A DNA stretch of 64,000 nt from Duganella sp. BJB480 (GTDB lineage Bacteria; Pseudomonadota; Gammaproteobacteria; Burkholderiales; Burkholderiaceae_D), in NCBI GenBank assembly GCA_003416985.1, contig QVIN01000005.1, forward strand, positions 124,001 through 188,000. The letters run 5' to 3'. Below are positions 9,274 to 17,843 of the stretch, piece by piece (position 1 is the stretch's first letter; every line of letters begins with the position of its first letter). The translations under genes and the position numbers were made by a program. The notes beneath the pieces were generated by a model. The model made no database searches. It worked only from the letters and a program-made list of their open reading frames with translations, and was not told the origin of the DNA.

Positions 9274-9302
9274 CCCCGCAAGTTGACGTGCAACTTGCGG
9301 GG
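9274..9302 (-). terminator. Rho-independent terminator downstream of the DUF2147 gene
   Basis: Perfect 12-base arms (CCCCGCAAGTTG at 9274-9285 and its complement at 9291-9302) surround a 5-base loop. On the minus strand the hairpin is followed by a run of T (A-run 9268-9273 on the plus strand). It sits 26 bases after the DUF2147 stop codon. Confidence 0.9.
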
Positions 9303-9327
9303 TTCGGTTTGGTTCGCGCGGTGGTGC

Positions 9328-9768
9328 TTATTCCTGGCGCACCCACACCTGCGAGCGGCCCAGCATCGGCACGCCGATGTAGCCGCGCACGCTGAGCTTC
9401 TTGCCGCCGTCGGTCAGGTGCATCTTGCTGCGGTAGACCTTGCCGTTGTCCGGATCGAGGATCTCGCCGCCGTTGTATTCGTCGCCGTCCTTTTTCAGGC
9501 CGGTCATGATCACCAGGCCGATGACAGGCTGGTTCTTGCGAGCGTCTTCGCACTTCTCGCATTTGGGATTCTGGTCTTCGGACGGCGCACGGAACAGTTG
9601 CTCGATCTTGCCTTGCAAGACGCCGTTGGTGTCGGTGATGCGTATCAGCGCTTTCGGCTTGCCGCTGACGTCGTCGATGTTTTTCCACAGGCCGACCGGG
9701 GAGCTGTCGTCGGCGAAGGCCGGGGCGATGGACAGCGCGGCGGTGATGAGCAAAGCGAGGAATTTCAT
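9328..9768 (-). CDS. DUF2147 family exported protein
   Basis: A 146-residue protein with a signal peptide (MKFLALLITAALSIAPAFA) and a DUF2147 body: SSPVGLWKNIDDVSGKPKALIRITDTNGVLQGKIEQLF, a short C-x-x-C pair (NPKCEKCEDARKNQPVIGL), NGGEILDPDNGKVYRSKMHLTDGGKKLSVRGYIGVPMLGRSQVWVR. The W-x-x-x-D, GKIE, G-x-I-LDP-x-x-GK-Y and RGY(I)G elements are the family hallmarks. It is predicted to be a small periplasmic lipocalin-like barrel of unknown ligand. The gene is monocistronic, with its own strong terminator, and diverges from the YheO-type regulator across 108 bases. Confidence 0.9.
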   Translation of the reverse strand: MKFLALLITAALSIAPAFADDSSPVGLWKNIDDVSGKPKALIRITDTNGVLQGKIEQLFRAPSEDQNPKCEKCEDARKNQPVIGLVIMTGLKKDGDEYNGGEILDPDNGKVYRSKMHLTDGGKKLSVRGYIGVPMLGRSQVWVRQE

Positions 9769-9839
9769 GTGGGGTCTCCAAGGTTGTTGTATCCAACGAG
9801 TGTAGCAAAAAAATGACCGGTCGTACTATTTTCATCGTG

Positions 9840-9868
9840 TTTACACAAATTATCTAAAACAAGATAAT
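9840..9868 (+). promoter_or_regulatory. Candidate sigma70 promoter with overlapping inverted repeat, upstream of the YheO/DauR-type gene
   Basis: TTTACA (9840-9845) and GATAAT (9863-9868) are separated by 17 bases. The -10 element is also the right arm of a perfect 7-base inverted repeat, ATTATCT (9849-9855) and AGATAAT (9862-9868). Transcription would start near 9875, practically at the ATG at 9877, which has no Shine-Dalgarno sequence. This suggests a leaderless message and an autoregulatory operator over the -10 box; both are inferred. Confidence 0.5.
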
Positions 9869-9876
9869 ATGTGCAA

Positions 9877-10512
9877 ATGAAAAAGACATCCGAACAGCAA
9901 AATTTGATCGAGCAGTTGAAGCAGATCGCCGACGGCCTGGGCAAGACCCTGGCGCCGTTCTGCGAGGTGGTGCTGCACGATCTGACCAATCCCGAGCACG
10001 CCATCCTGGCGATCCACAACAACCTGTCCGGGCGCGAGGTCGGTGCGCCGGCAACCGAGCTGGGCCTGGCGCGCGCCGCCGACCCCGACGTCGCCCAGGT
10101 CATCGCCAACTACCCGAACATCTTCGCCGACGGCCGCCGCGCCAAGAGCACCTCGATCGGCATCAAGGACAGCAGCGGCCAGTACGTGGCCGCGCTGTGC
10201 ATGAACGTCGACCTGACGGTGTTCCGCAGCCTGAACACCGTGCTGACCCAGTTCAGCGCGGTCGACAACGACTCGGCCGTGCGCGAGACGCTGGAGCCGG
10301 CCGGCGCCGACGCCCTCCGGGCCCGCATCGACCAGTTCGCCGCGCGCCTGGCCACCACGCCGCGCGCGCTCAAGGCCGACGAGCGCAAGGCGCTGATGCG
10401 TGAACTGAAGGAGTCCGGCCTGAGCGACGTGCGCCGTGCCATGGACATCGTCGCCAACTACCTGAACGTCTCGCGCGCCACGGTCTACAACGATGTGCGC
10501 GATGGCCAATAA
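9877..10512 (+). CDS. YheO/DauR-type PAS-HTH transcriptional regulator
   Basis: A 211-residue DNA-binding protein. The N-terminal YheO-like PAS domain (about 10-125) carries EVVLHDL and the GQYVAALCMNVDL segment. The C-terminal helix-turn-helix (about 165-208) ends YLNVSRATVYNDVRD, the YheO/DauR HTH_22 signature. DauR of Pseudomonas controls D-arginine catabolism, including an ornithine-cyclodeaminase-family gene, and the next gene here belongs to that family. The coding end overlaps the next start by 11 bases, so all three genes to 12462 look like one operon. ATG 9877 is preferred over GTG 9871; neither has a ribosome-binding site. Effector unknown. Confidence 0.88.
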   Translation: MKKTSEQQNLIEQLKQIADGLGKTLAPFCEVVLHDLTNPEHAILAIHNNLSGREVGAPATELGLARAADPDVAQVIANYPNIFADGRRAKSTSIGIKDSSGQYVAALCMNVDLTVFRSLNTVLTQFSAVDNDSAVRETLEPAGADALRARIDQFAARLATTPRALKADERKALMRELKESGLSDVRRAMDIVANYLNVSRATVYNDVRDGQ

Positions 10513-11482
10513 CGCCGCCCAACTGTTGCTGCTGGACCGCTACCAGGCCGCCGCGCTGCTGCGCCCGGACGAGGTGCTGGCGTCCGTGCGCGCGGCCTTC
10601 CTGCTGCACGCGGTTGGCGAGGGCCGCAACTTCCCGCTGGTGCGCGAAGCGCTGCCGCAGGGTGTGTTCGGCATCAAGTCCGGCGGCGTGGCGCGCATGG
10701 AGCTGCTGGGCATGAAGGCGGCCGGTTTCTGGCCCGGCAACCGCCGCTACGGCGCGGACGGCCACCAGGCCACGATCATGCTGTTCGATCCGGCCAGCGG
10801 ACGGCCGCAGTGCCTGATCGACGGCGTCGCCGTCACCACCGAGCGCACGGCGGCGGCCGGCGCGCTGGGCCTGCTGGCGCTGGCGCGCCCGGACAGCGCC
10901 GCGCTGTGCGTGTTCGGCACCGGCGTGCAGGGCGGCGCGCAGCTGGACTATGCGCTGCGCGCGCTGCCCGGCCTGCGGACGGTGCGCTACCGCACCTCCG
11001 ACGGCCGCCGCGACGCGAAGTTCGAGGCGCGCTTCGCGCAGCGCTGCGACATCGCGCCCGGCGGCGGCGCCGACGCGATGGTGGCCGACAGCGACATCGT
11101 CATCACCGCCACCACCGGACGCGGCCCGCTGTTCTCGCCGCAGGCGGTGCGTCCCGGCACCCACCTGAACTGCGTCGGCAGCGACACGCGCGGCAAGCGC
11201 GAACTGCCGGCCGGCTTGCTGGCGCGGGCCAGCGTCTGGGTCGACGACCTGACGCAGGCGCTCGCCATCGGCGAGCTGCAGTGGGCGCCGCAGACGCCGG
11301 GCAAGGAGTTCGGCGACCTGCTGGCGGCCGGCGGTCCCGCGCGCCAGGGCGTCGCGGCCGGCGCCGTCACCATCTTCGACATGACGGGCATCGCCCTGCA
11401 GGATCTTTTGGTGGCGCGCATGCTGCAGCAGCGCGCCGTGGCAACCGGCACAGGCACCAGTGTGGCCTGGCCATGGCAATGA
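10502..11482 (+). CDS. Ornithine cyclodeaminase / mu-crystallin family dehydrogenase
   Basis: A 326-residue NAD(P)-dependent enzyme. The N-terminal substrate domain has FGIKSGG and MKAAGFWPGN, and the Rossmann part has ALCVFGTGVQGGAQLDYAL (G-x-G-x-x-G near 140). ADSDIVITATTGRGPLFSP and PGTHLNCVGSDTRGKRELP are typical OCD/mu-crystallin motifs. Members include ornithine cyclodeaminase, DauB, EutC and BhcD (iminosuccinate reductase). The adjacent PLP dehydratase could produce an imino acid such as iminosuccinate, so reduction to L-aspartate is plausible. That substrate is inferred from neighbourhood, not shown. The ATG at 10502 overlaps the end of the regulator gene. Confidence 0.85.
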   Translation: MANNAAQLLLLDRYQAAALLRPDEVLASVRAAFLLHAVGEGRNFPLVREALPQGVFGIKSGGVARMELLGMKAAGFWPGNRRYGADGHQATIMLFDPASGRPQCLIDGVAVTTERTAAAGALGLLALARPDSAALCVFGTGVQGGAQLDYALRALPGLRTVRYRTSDGRRDAKFEARFAQRCDIAPGGGADAMVADSDIVITATTGRGPLFSPQAVRPGTHLNCVGSDTRGKRELPAGLLARASVWVDDLTQALAIGELQWAPQTPGKEFGDLLAAGGPARQGVAAGAVTIFDMTGIALQDLLVARMLQQRAVATGTGTSVAWPWQ

Positions 11483-11493
11483 CAAGGACTATG

Positions 11494-12462
11494 ATGAACG
11501 ATTTGACTCTCCCAACCTACGCCGACGTGGTCGCCGCATCGGAACGCATCGCCGGCCACGCGCATCACACGCCGGTGGCCACCTCGCGCACCGCCAACGA
11601 GGAGCTGGGCGCCGAGGTGTTCTTCAAGTGCGAGAACATGCAGCGCATGGGCGCCTTCAAATTCCGCGGCGGCTACAACGCGCTGGCGCGCTTCACGCCC
11701 GAACAGCGCCGCGCCGGCGTGGTGGCGTTCTCGTCGGGGAATCACGCGCAGGCGATCGCGCTGGCGGCCAAGCTGCTGGGTATTCCGGCCACCATCATCA
11801 TGCCGCTCGACGCACCGGCTTCGAAGGTGGCCGCCACGCGCGGCTATGGCGCGCAAGTGGTCACCTACGACCGCTACACCGAGGACCGCGAGCAGATCGG
11901 CCGCGATCTGGCGCAGAAGCACGGGCTGACCCTGATCCCGCCGTACGATCACGCCGACGTGATCGCGGGCCAGGGCACGGCGGCCAAGGAGTTGCTGGAG
12001 ACGGTGGGACACCTGGATGCGCTGTTCGTCTGCCTGGGCGGCGGCGGTTTGCTGAGCGGCTCGGCGCTGGCGGCGCGCGCGATCTCGCCGTCGACCCGCA
12101 TCTACGGCGTGGAGCCGGCGGCGGGCAACGACGGCCAGCAATCGTTCCGCAGCGGCAGCATCGTGCACATCGAGACGCCGAAGACCATCGCCGACGGCGC
12201 GCAGACGCAGCACCTGGGCAATCTGACTTTCCCCATCATCCGGCGCGATGTGGACGACATCCTGACTGTCAGCGACGAGCAGCTGCGCCACGAGATGCGC
12301 TTCTTCGCCGGCCGCATGAAGATGGTGGTGGAGCCGACCGGCTGCCTGGGCTTCGCCGCCGCGCGGGCGATGAAGGATCAGCTGCAGGGCAAGCGCGTCG
12401 GCGTGATCATCAGCGGCGGCAATGTCGACATCGACCGCTACGCCGAGCTGCTGCGCCATTGA
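11494..12462 (+). CDS. PLP-dependent threonine/serine or threo-3-hydroxyaspartate dehydratase
   Basis: A 322-residue fold-type II PLP enzyme. The PLP lysine lies in GAFKFRGGYN (about residue 53), the phosphate loop is SSGNHAQAIA, and the glycine-rich loop is CLGGGGLLSG near 180. The C-terminus ends GVIISGGNVDIDRYAELL, the single-domain form without an ACT domain. This matches catabolic threonine dehydratase, serine racemase and hydroxyaspartate ammonia-lyase (BhcB, EutB, SRY1-like). ATG 11494 is chosen over 11491 because AAGGA at 11483-11487 is then spaced 6 bases. The gene is the third of an apparent operon with the regulator and the reductase, which favours a hydroxy-amino-acid degradation role. 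The exact substrate is undecided. Confidence 0.87.
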   Translation: MNDLTLPTYADVVAASERIAGHAHHTPVATSRTANEELGAEVFFKCENMQRMGAFKFRGGYNALARFTPEQRRAGVVAFSSGNHAQAIALAAKLLGIPATIIMPLDAPASKVAATRGYGAQVVTYDRYTEDREQIGRDLAQKHGLTLIPPYDHADVIAGQGTAAKELLETVGHLDALFVCLGGGGLLSGSALAARAISPSTRIYGVEPAAGNDGQQSFRSGSIVHIETPKTIADGAQTQHLGNLTFPIIRRDVDDILTVSDEQLRHEMRFFAGRMKMVVEPTGCLGFAAARAMKDQLQGKRVGVIISGGNVDIDRYAELLRH

Positions 12463-14067
12463 TCAGGCATATTTTTTCTGCTTGAAATCGCGCAGCACCT
12501 CGTGCGCCGCGTTGTGGCCCGGTGCGCCGGTCACGCCGCCGCCGGGGTGGGTGCCCGCGCCGCAGGTGTACAGGCCGGCGATCGGGCCGCGATAGTCGGC
12601 GTGGCCCAGCATCGGCCGCGCCGAGAACAGCTGGTCCAATCCCAGCGCGCCGTGGAAGATGTCGCCGCCGACCAGGCCGAAGGTGCGTTCCAGGTCGAGC
12701 GGGCTCATGATCTGCCGGCCCAGCACGGACTGCTTGAAGTTGGGCGCGTAGGTGTTCACGGTGTCTATCATCAGGTCGGCCACGGTGTCGCGGTGCTGGT
12801 CCCAGCTGGCGCCGTCGGGCAGCTGCGGCGCCACGTGCTGGCAGAACAGGCTGGCGACGTGCTGGCCGGGCGGCGCCAGGCTAGTGTCCAGCGTCGAGGG
12901 GATCAGCACTTCGACGATGGGCTTGCGCGCCCAGCCCAGCGCGCGGGCGTCGTGATAGGCGCGCTCCATGTAGTCCAGGCTGGGCGCGATGATGATGCCG
13001 CTGCCGTGATGCTCGGCCATCGTCTTGCCGGGCAGGCAGCTGAAGTCCGGCAGTTCCGACAGCGCCACGTTCATGCGGAAGGTGCCGGAGCCGCAGCGCC
13101 AGCCTTCCATGCGGCGCAGGAAGTCGGCGGGCAGGGCGGACGCGTCGACCAGCGAGGTGTACAGCAGGCGCGGGTTGAGGTTGGACACGACCACCCGCGC
13201 ATCGAGCCGCTCGCCCTTGGCGGTGACCACGCCGACCGCGCGGCCCTTATCCAGCAGCACTTCGCGCACGCCGCAGCCGGTGCGGATCTCGACGCCGCGC
13301 GCCTCGGCCGAGCGGGCCATCGCCTGCGTGATCGCGCCCATGCCGCCGATGGCGTGGCCCCAGGCGCCTTTCTTGCCGTTGACCTCGCCGAAGACGTGGT
13401 GCAGCAGCACGTAGGCGGAGCCGGGCGTGTAGGGGCTGGCGTAGTTGCCGACGATGCTGTCGAAGCCGTAGGCGGCCTTGATCGGCGCGCTCTCGAACCA
13501 GCCGTCCAGATAATCGCCGGCCGACTTGGTGAACAGGTCGAGCAGCTCGCGCTGGGTGGTTAGTGGAAGCTTGCGCATGCGGTTGCCCAGGCCGCCGGCC
13601 TTGATCAGCTCGGGCAGGGCGCTGAGCCAGCCGCCCTGGACCAGGTTGGGCGGCGTCTGCAGCACGGTGTCGCGCAGCAGACCGGCGGCGGTCTCCAGAT
13701 GCTGGGCGTAGGCTTGCAGGCGGCCGGCGTCGCGCTGGGAGAACTTCGCCACCTCGGCCTCGGTCCGGCCGGCGCCTATCTTCAGGTAGCGGCCGTCGTC
13801 CAGCGGCAGGAAGTTCGACAGCGGGCGCTCGACGATGTGCAGGCCGTGTTTTTTGAGCTCCAGATCGTTGATCACCTTGGGGTTGAGCAGCGACACGGTG
13901 TACGCGGCCACCGAATTGCGGAAGCCGGGATGGAATTCCTCGGTCACGGCCGCGCCGCCGACCACGTTGCGCTGCTCCAGCACCGTGACCTTCAGACCGG
14001 CCCTGGCCAGATAGTGGGCACACACCAGGCCGTTGTGGCCGCCGCCGATAATGATCACGTCGCGCAT
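12463..14067 (-). CDS. FAD-dependent oxidoreductase, PYROXD2 / phytoene-dehydrogenase-like family
   Basis: A 534-residue flavoprotein. The N-terminal dinucleotide-binding motif is DVIIIGGGHNGLVCAHYLARAGLKVTVLEQR (G-x-G-x-x-G, acidic end at E33), followed by the family's VVGGAAVTEE. The C-terminus has GLYTCGAGTHPGGGVTGAPGHNAAHEVL, the FAD-binding end of the phytoene desaturase superfamily. Length and the H-N-G-L-V signature fit PYROXD2-type proteins rather than carotenoid desaturases, and no carotenoid genes are nearby. The start at 14067 has AAGGAGA seven bases upstream. It diverges from the Lrp-type regulator across 123 bases, so that regulator may control it. The gene converges end-to-end with the dehydratase gene. 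Substrate unknown. Confidence 0.88.
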   Translation of the reverse strand: MRDVIIIGGGHNGLVCAHYLARAGLKVTVLEQRNVVGGAAVTEEFHPGFRNSVAAYTVSLLNPKVINDLELKKHGLHIVERPLSNFLPLDDGRYLKIGAGRTEAEVAKFSQRDAGRLQAYAQHLETAAGLLRDTVLQTPPNLVQGGWLSALPELIKAGGLGNRMRKLPLTTQRELLDLFTKSAGDYLDGWFESAPIKAAYGFDSIVGNYASPYTPGSAYVLLHHVFGEVNGKKGAWGHAIGGMGAITQAMARSAEARGVEIRTGCGVREVLLDKGRAVGVVTAKGERLDARVVVSNLNPRLLYTSLVDASALPADFLRRMEGWRCGSGTFRMNVALSELPDFSCLPGKTMAEHHGSGIIIAPSLDYMERAYHDARALGWARKPIVEVLIPSTLDTSLAPPGQHVASLFCQHVAPQLPDGASWDQHRDTVADLMIDTVNTYAPNFKQSVLGRQIMSPLDLERTFGLVGGDIFHGALGLDQLFSARPMLGHADYRGPIAGLYTCGAGTHPGGGVTGAPGHNAAHEVLRDFKQKKYA

Positions 14068-14190
14068 CGATAATCTCCTTGGATTCAGAAGCATCATTGT
14101 GCGGACGGCGTCGGCAAATTGCATTGCGCAGGCCGACGAATTGCGGGAATATACTGAGCAAAATGACGAATATTTCGGCAAAAGGAAATC

Positions 14191-14616
14191 ATGGACGATA
14201 TCGATCAGCAGTTGCTTGCCCTGTTGCGCGAAAACGCGCGGGCCACCACGAGCGAGCTGGCGCGCAAGCTCGGGCTGTCGCGCACGACGGTACAGAGCCG
14301 GATTGAGCGGCTGGAGCGATCCGGCGTCGTGATCGGCTACACGGTGCGCACCAGCGCGGATCATCGTGCCGGGCTGGTGCGGGCGCTGGTGATGATCACG
14401 GCCACGCCCAAGCTCACGCCCGGCATCGAAAGCGCCTTGCGCAAGTTCGCCGCCGTGCGGACGTTGCATTCGGTGAACGGGATCTACGACTTCATTGCCG
14501 GCGTCGAAGCCGGATCGGTGGAAGAGCTCGATGCCGTGGTGGACCGCATTGGCGCGCTCGACGGCGTGGAGCGCACCACCACCTCGATCCTGATGACGAC
14601 CCGCATCGATCGCTAA
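14191..14616 (+). CDS. Lrp/AsnC family transcriptional regulator
   Basis: A 141-residue regulator. The N-terminal winged helix (about 1-60) reads MDDIDQQLLALLRENARATTSELARKLGLSRTTVQSRIERLERSGVVIGYTV, the standard AsnC HTH. The C-terminal RAM/AsnC ligand-binding domain (about 65-140) contains VRTLHSVNGIYDFIAGVEAGSVEELDAVVDRIGALDGVERTTTSILM. The start has AAAGGAAA 3 bases upstream. Because the Lrp family usually acts on the adjacent divergent gene in response to an amino acid, the PYROXD2-type oxidoreductase is the likely target; this is inference. Confidence 0.93.
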   Translation: MDDIDQQLLALLRENARATTSELARKLGLSRTTVQSRIERLERSGVVIGYTVRTSADHRAGLVRALVMITATPKLTPGIESALRKFAAVRTLHSVNGIYDFIAGVEAGSVEELDAVVDRIGALDGVERTTTSILMTTRIDR

Positions 14617-14618
14617 AG

Positions 14619-14793
14619 TGGGGTCAAGTCTGGCATTCGGACACGGCCTCTGCCGTGGGCTTGGGGTCAAGTCTGACATTCGGACACGAGCTCTGCCGTA
14701 AGCGGGCGGTTACGGCAGAGCTCGTGTCCGAATGTCAGACTTGACCCCCCCGTGTTACGCAGAGCTCGTGTCCGAATGCCAGACTTGACCCCA
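14619..14793. repeat. Nested palindromic interspersed repeat (copy 1)
   Basis: This 175-base block lies between the convergent Lrp-type gene and valS. The outer arms (27 perfect bases from 14619, and the complement ending 14793) contain the variant CTGGCATTCGG / CCGAATGCCAG. The inner palindrome (14662-14749) has about 38-base arms with the variant CTGACATTCGG / CCGAATGTCAG and the loop GCGGGCGG. Each arm pairs only with a partner carrying the same variant. The same arm recurs at 26229, 33957 and 60227. Confidence 0.95.
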
Positions 14794-14805
14794 GTTGTTC
14801 GGAGT

Positions 14806-14841
14806 AAAAAAAAGCCGCGCGGCTTGCACCGGGCGGCTTTT
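14806..14841 (-). terminator. Terminator downstream of valS
   Basis: AAAAGCCGC (14810-14818) pairs with GCGGCTTTT (14833-14841) around a 14-base GC-rich loop. On the minus strand the stem is followed by a T run (A-run 14806-14813 on the plus strand). It begins 18 bases after the valS stop. Confidence 0.8.
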
Positions 14842-14859
14842 GCCTGCTGGCTGAACCTA

Positions 14860-17655
14860 TCAGGCGGCTGGCAGCTTGGCGAATTGTTCGCGCATCTTGT
14901 CCAGCGTGGCGGAGAAGTTGGCGACGCGTTCTTTTTCCTGCGCCACCACCTCGGCCGGCGCGCGTGCGACGAAGCTTTCATTCGACAGCTTGCCGTTGGC
15001 CTTGTTGATCTCGCCTTCTACGCGGGCGATCTCTTTCGACAAACGCTCACGCTCAGCCTTGACGTCGATCTCCACCTTCAGCATCAACTTGGTCGTGCCG
15101 ACGATCGATACGGCGGCCGGCGATTCCGGCAGCGCGTCGACGATTTGCACCTCGGACAGCTTGCCCAGCGACTGGATGTACGGCGCGAACACTTCCATCG
15201 CCGCCTTGTCGGCCGCGTTGGTCGGCTCGACGATCAGCGGCACGCGCAGCGATGGCGCCAGCTGCATTTCGCCGCGCAGGTTGCGGGTCGCGTCGGTCAG
15301 CGCCTTCAGTTGCTGCATCCACGCCTCGGCCGATTCGTCGATGGCGGCGGTGTTGGCGATCGGGTAGGGCTGCATCATGATCGAGTCGCCAGTCTTGCCT
15401 GCCAGCGGCGCGACGGCCTGCCACAGCGCTTCGGTGACGAACGGGATGACCGGATGCGCCAGGCGCAGCACCACTTCCAGCACACGCAGCAACGTGTGGC
15501 GGGTGGCGCGTTGCTGGCCTTCGGTGCCGCTCTGCACCTGCACCTTGGCCACTTCCAGATACCAGTCGCAATACTCGTCCCACACGAACTTGTAGATGGT
15601 CGAGGCGATGTTGTCGAAGCGGTAGTCTTCGAAGCCCTTGGCCACATCCAGCTCGGCCTTTTGCAGCAGCGAGATGATCCACTTGTCGGCGTTCGACAGG
15701 TCGGCCACGCTGGCGCTGCAATCCTTGCCCTCGGTGTTCATCAGCACGAAGCGGGTGGCGTTCCACAGCTTGTTGCAGAAGTTGCGGTAGCCTTCGGCGC
15801 GGCCCAGGTCGAAGTTGATGTTGCGGCCCAGCGAGGCGTACGAGGCCATCGTGAAGCGCACCGCGTCGGTGCCGTAGGCGGCGATCCCTTCAGGGAACTC
15901 CTTGCGCGTGGCCTTGGCGATCTTCTCGGCCGCTTTCGGGTTCATCAGGCCGGTGGTGCGCTTCTCCACCAGTGCTTCGACGCCGATGCCGTCGATCAGG
16001 TCGATCGGGTCCAGCGTGTTGCCCTTGGACTTGGACATCTTCTGGCCGGTCGAGTCGCGCACCAGGCCGTGCACGTACACGGTCTCGAACGGCACCTTGC
16101 CCGTGAAGTGCGCGGTCATCATGACCATGCGCGCCACCCAGAAGAAGATGATGTCGAAGCCGGTCACCAGCACCGACGATGGCAGGAAGGCCTTGATGTC
16201 GGGCGTTTCCTCAGGCCAGCCGAGCGTGGAGAACGGCACCAGCGCGGACGAGAACCACGTGTCGAGCACGTCGTTGTCGCGGCGCAGCGGGCCGGTGCTG
16301 CCCTTGGCGGCGGCCTGCGCGATGGCTTCGGCTTCGGTCTTGGCGACGAAGATGTTGCCGGCGTCGTCGTACCACGCCGGGATCTGGTGGCCCCACCACA
16401 GCTGGCGCGAGATGCACCAGTCCTGGATGTTGTTGAGCCACTGGTTGTAGGTGGTGCTCCAGTTTTCCGGCACGAACTTGATTTCGCCGTTGGCGACCTT
16501 GTCCAGCGCGGTCTCGGCGATCGATTTGCCCGGGAAGAAAGTGCCTTCCGGCGCCGGCTTGCTCATGGCGACGAACCACTGGTCGGTCAGCATCGGTTCG
16601 ATGATGACGCCGGTACGGTCGCCGCGCGGCACCATCAGCTTGTGCGGCTTGACCTGCTCCAGCAGGCCCAGCGCGTCCAGGTCGGCCACGATCTGCTTGC
16701 GCGCGACGAAGCGGTCCATGCCGCGGTAGGCGACCGGCGCCTCGTCGTTGATCTTCGCTTCCAGCGTCATGATGGTCAGCAGCGGCAGCTTGTGGCGCTG
16801 GCCGACGGCGTAGTCGTTCAGGTCGTGCGCGGGCGTGATCTTCACGCAGCCGGTGCCGAATTCCTTGTCGACGTATTCGTCGGCGATGATCGGGATCTCG
16901 CGGTCGGTCAGCGGCAGCTTGAGCATCTTGCCGACCAGCGGCAGGTAGCGCTCGTCGGTCGGATCGACCGCCACGGCGACGTCGCCCAGCATGGTTTCAG
17001 GACGGGTGGTGGCCACGGTCAGCATGCCGCTGCCGTCGGCCAGCGGGTACTTGATGTACCACATCGAGCCGTCTTCCTCTTCCGACACCACTTCCAAATC
17101 AGAGACGGCGGTGCCCAGCACCGGATCCCAGTTGACCAGGCGCTTGCCGCGGTAAATCAGGCCCTGTTCGTGCAAACGCACGAAGACGTCGGTGACGACC
17201 TTCGAGCGCGGCTCGTCCATCGTGAAGTATTCGCGCTGCCAGTCCGGCGAGGCGCCCAGGCGGCGCATCTGGCCGGTGATGGTGGAGCCGGATTTTTCCT
17301 TCCACTCCCACACCTTCTTGACGAATTCCTCGCGGCCCAGGTCGTGGCGCGAGATTTTCTGCGCGTCCAGCTGGCGCTCCACCACGATCTGGGTGGCGAT
17401 GCCGGCGTGGTCGGTGCCGGGGATCCAGGCGGTGTTGTGGCCCAGCATGCGATGGTAGCGGGTCAGGCCGTCCATGATGGTCTGGTTGAAGGCATGGCCC
17501 ATGTGCAGGGTGCCGGTCACGTTCGGCGGCGGCAGCTGGATGCTGAACGAAGGTTTGCCGGCGTCGAGGGTGGCGGTGTAGTAACCGCGCTGTTCCCACT
17601 CGGTACGCCAGAATTGTTCAATGTCGGCAGGCTCGAAAGACTTGGCTAATTCCAT
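14860..17655 (-). CDS. valS: Valyl-tRNA synthetase
   Basis: Class Ia aminoacyl-tRNA synthetase that charges tRNA-Val and edits mischarged threonine. It has 931 residues from the ATG at 17655 ([16 protein letters not shown], the usual start in relatives); longer in-frame openings extend upstream but lack conservation. The HIGH motif appears as HMGH at 51-54, after the PPPNVTGTL segment, and KMSKS is at 539-543. The editing domain lies between them, and the C-terminus is a coiled coil ([42 protein letters not shown]...), typical of ValS. All expected parts are intact. The gene has its own terminator. Confidence 0.98.
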   Translation of the reverse strand: MELAKSFEPADIEQFWRTEWEQRGYYTATLDAGKPSFSIQLPPPNVTGTLHMGHAFNQTIMDGLTRYHRMLGHNTAWIPGTDHAGIATQIVVERQLDAQKISRHDLGREEFVKKVWEWKEKSGSTITGQMRRLGASPDWQREYFTMDEPRSKVVTDVFVRLHEQGLIYRGKRLVNWDPVLGTAVSDLEVVSEEEDGSMWYIKYPLADGSGMLTVATTRPETMLGDVAVAVDPTDERYLPLVGKMLKLPLTDREIPIIADEYVDKEFGTGCVKITPAHDLNDYAVGQRHKLPLLTIMTLEAKINDEAPVAYRGMDRFVARKQIVADLDALGLLEQVKPHKLMVPRGDRTGVIIEPMLTDQWFVAMSKPAPEGTFFPGKSIAETALDKVANGEIKFVPENWSTTYNQWLNNIQDWCISRQLWWGHQIPAWYDDAGNIFVAKTEAEAIAQAAAKGSTGPLRRDNDVLDTWFSSALVPFSTLGWPEETPDIKAFLPSSVLVTGFDIIFFWVARMVMMTAHFTGKVPFETVYVHGLVRDSTGQKMSKSKGNTLDPIDLIDGIGVEALVEKRTTGLMNPKAAEKIAKATRKEFPEGIAAYGTDAVRFTMASYASLGRNINFDLGRAEGYRNFCNKLWNATRFVLMNTEGKDCSASVADLSNADKWIISLLQKAELDVAKGFEDYRFDNIASTIYKFVWDEYCDWYLEVAKVQVQSGTEGQQRATRHTLLRVLEVVLRLAHPVIPFVTEALWQAVAPLAGKTGDSIMMQPYPIANTAAIDESAEAWMQQLKALTDATRNLRGEMQLAPSLRVPLIVEPTNAADKAAMEVFAPYIQSLGKLSEVQIVDALPESPAAVSIVGTTKLMLKVEIDVKAERERLSKEIARVEGEINKANGKLSNESFVARAPAEVVAQEKERVANFSATLDKMREQFAKLPAA

Positions 17656-17843
17656 GATTTGGCTGATTAAATTTGGAGAAACAACCATTATAGATGACGC
17701 GGCAGGCCAAGCGCACATTAGCCGCTTGTTAAACTCTGGACATTTCCCGCCCGGATGTCGAATTCCGCAAGTTTTTTGACTCGCCCCGCCGAAGAGCATA
17801 CCGTTGCCCGTCCCAACAATGTTTTTTTGACATGGAGACGGAA

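Noticed and set aside
14752..17649. 965-codon open frame on the plus strand opposite valS
   Set aside because: Antisense shadow: its composition is rich in R, H, Q, G, V and A as expected from the complement of GC-rich codons, and valS on the other strand is complete with all motifs.
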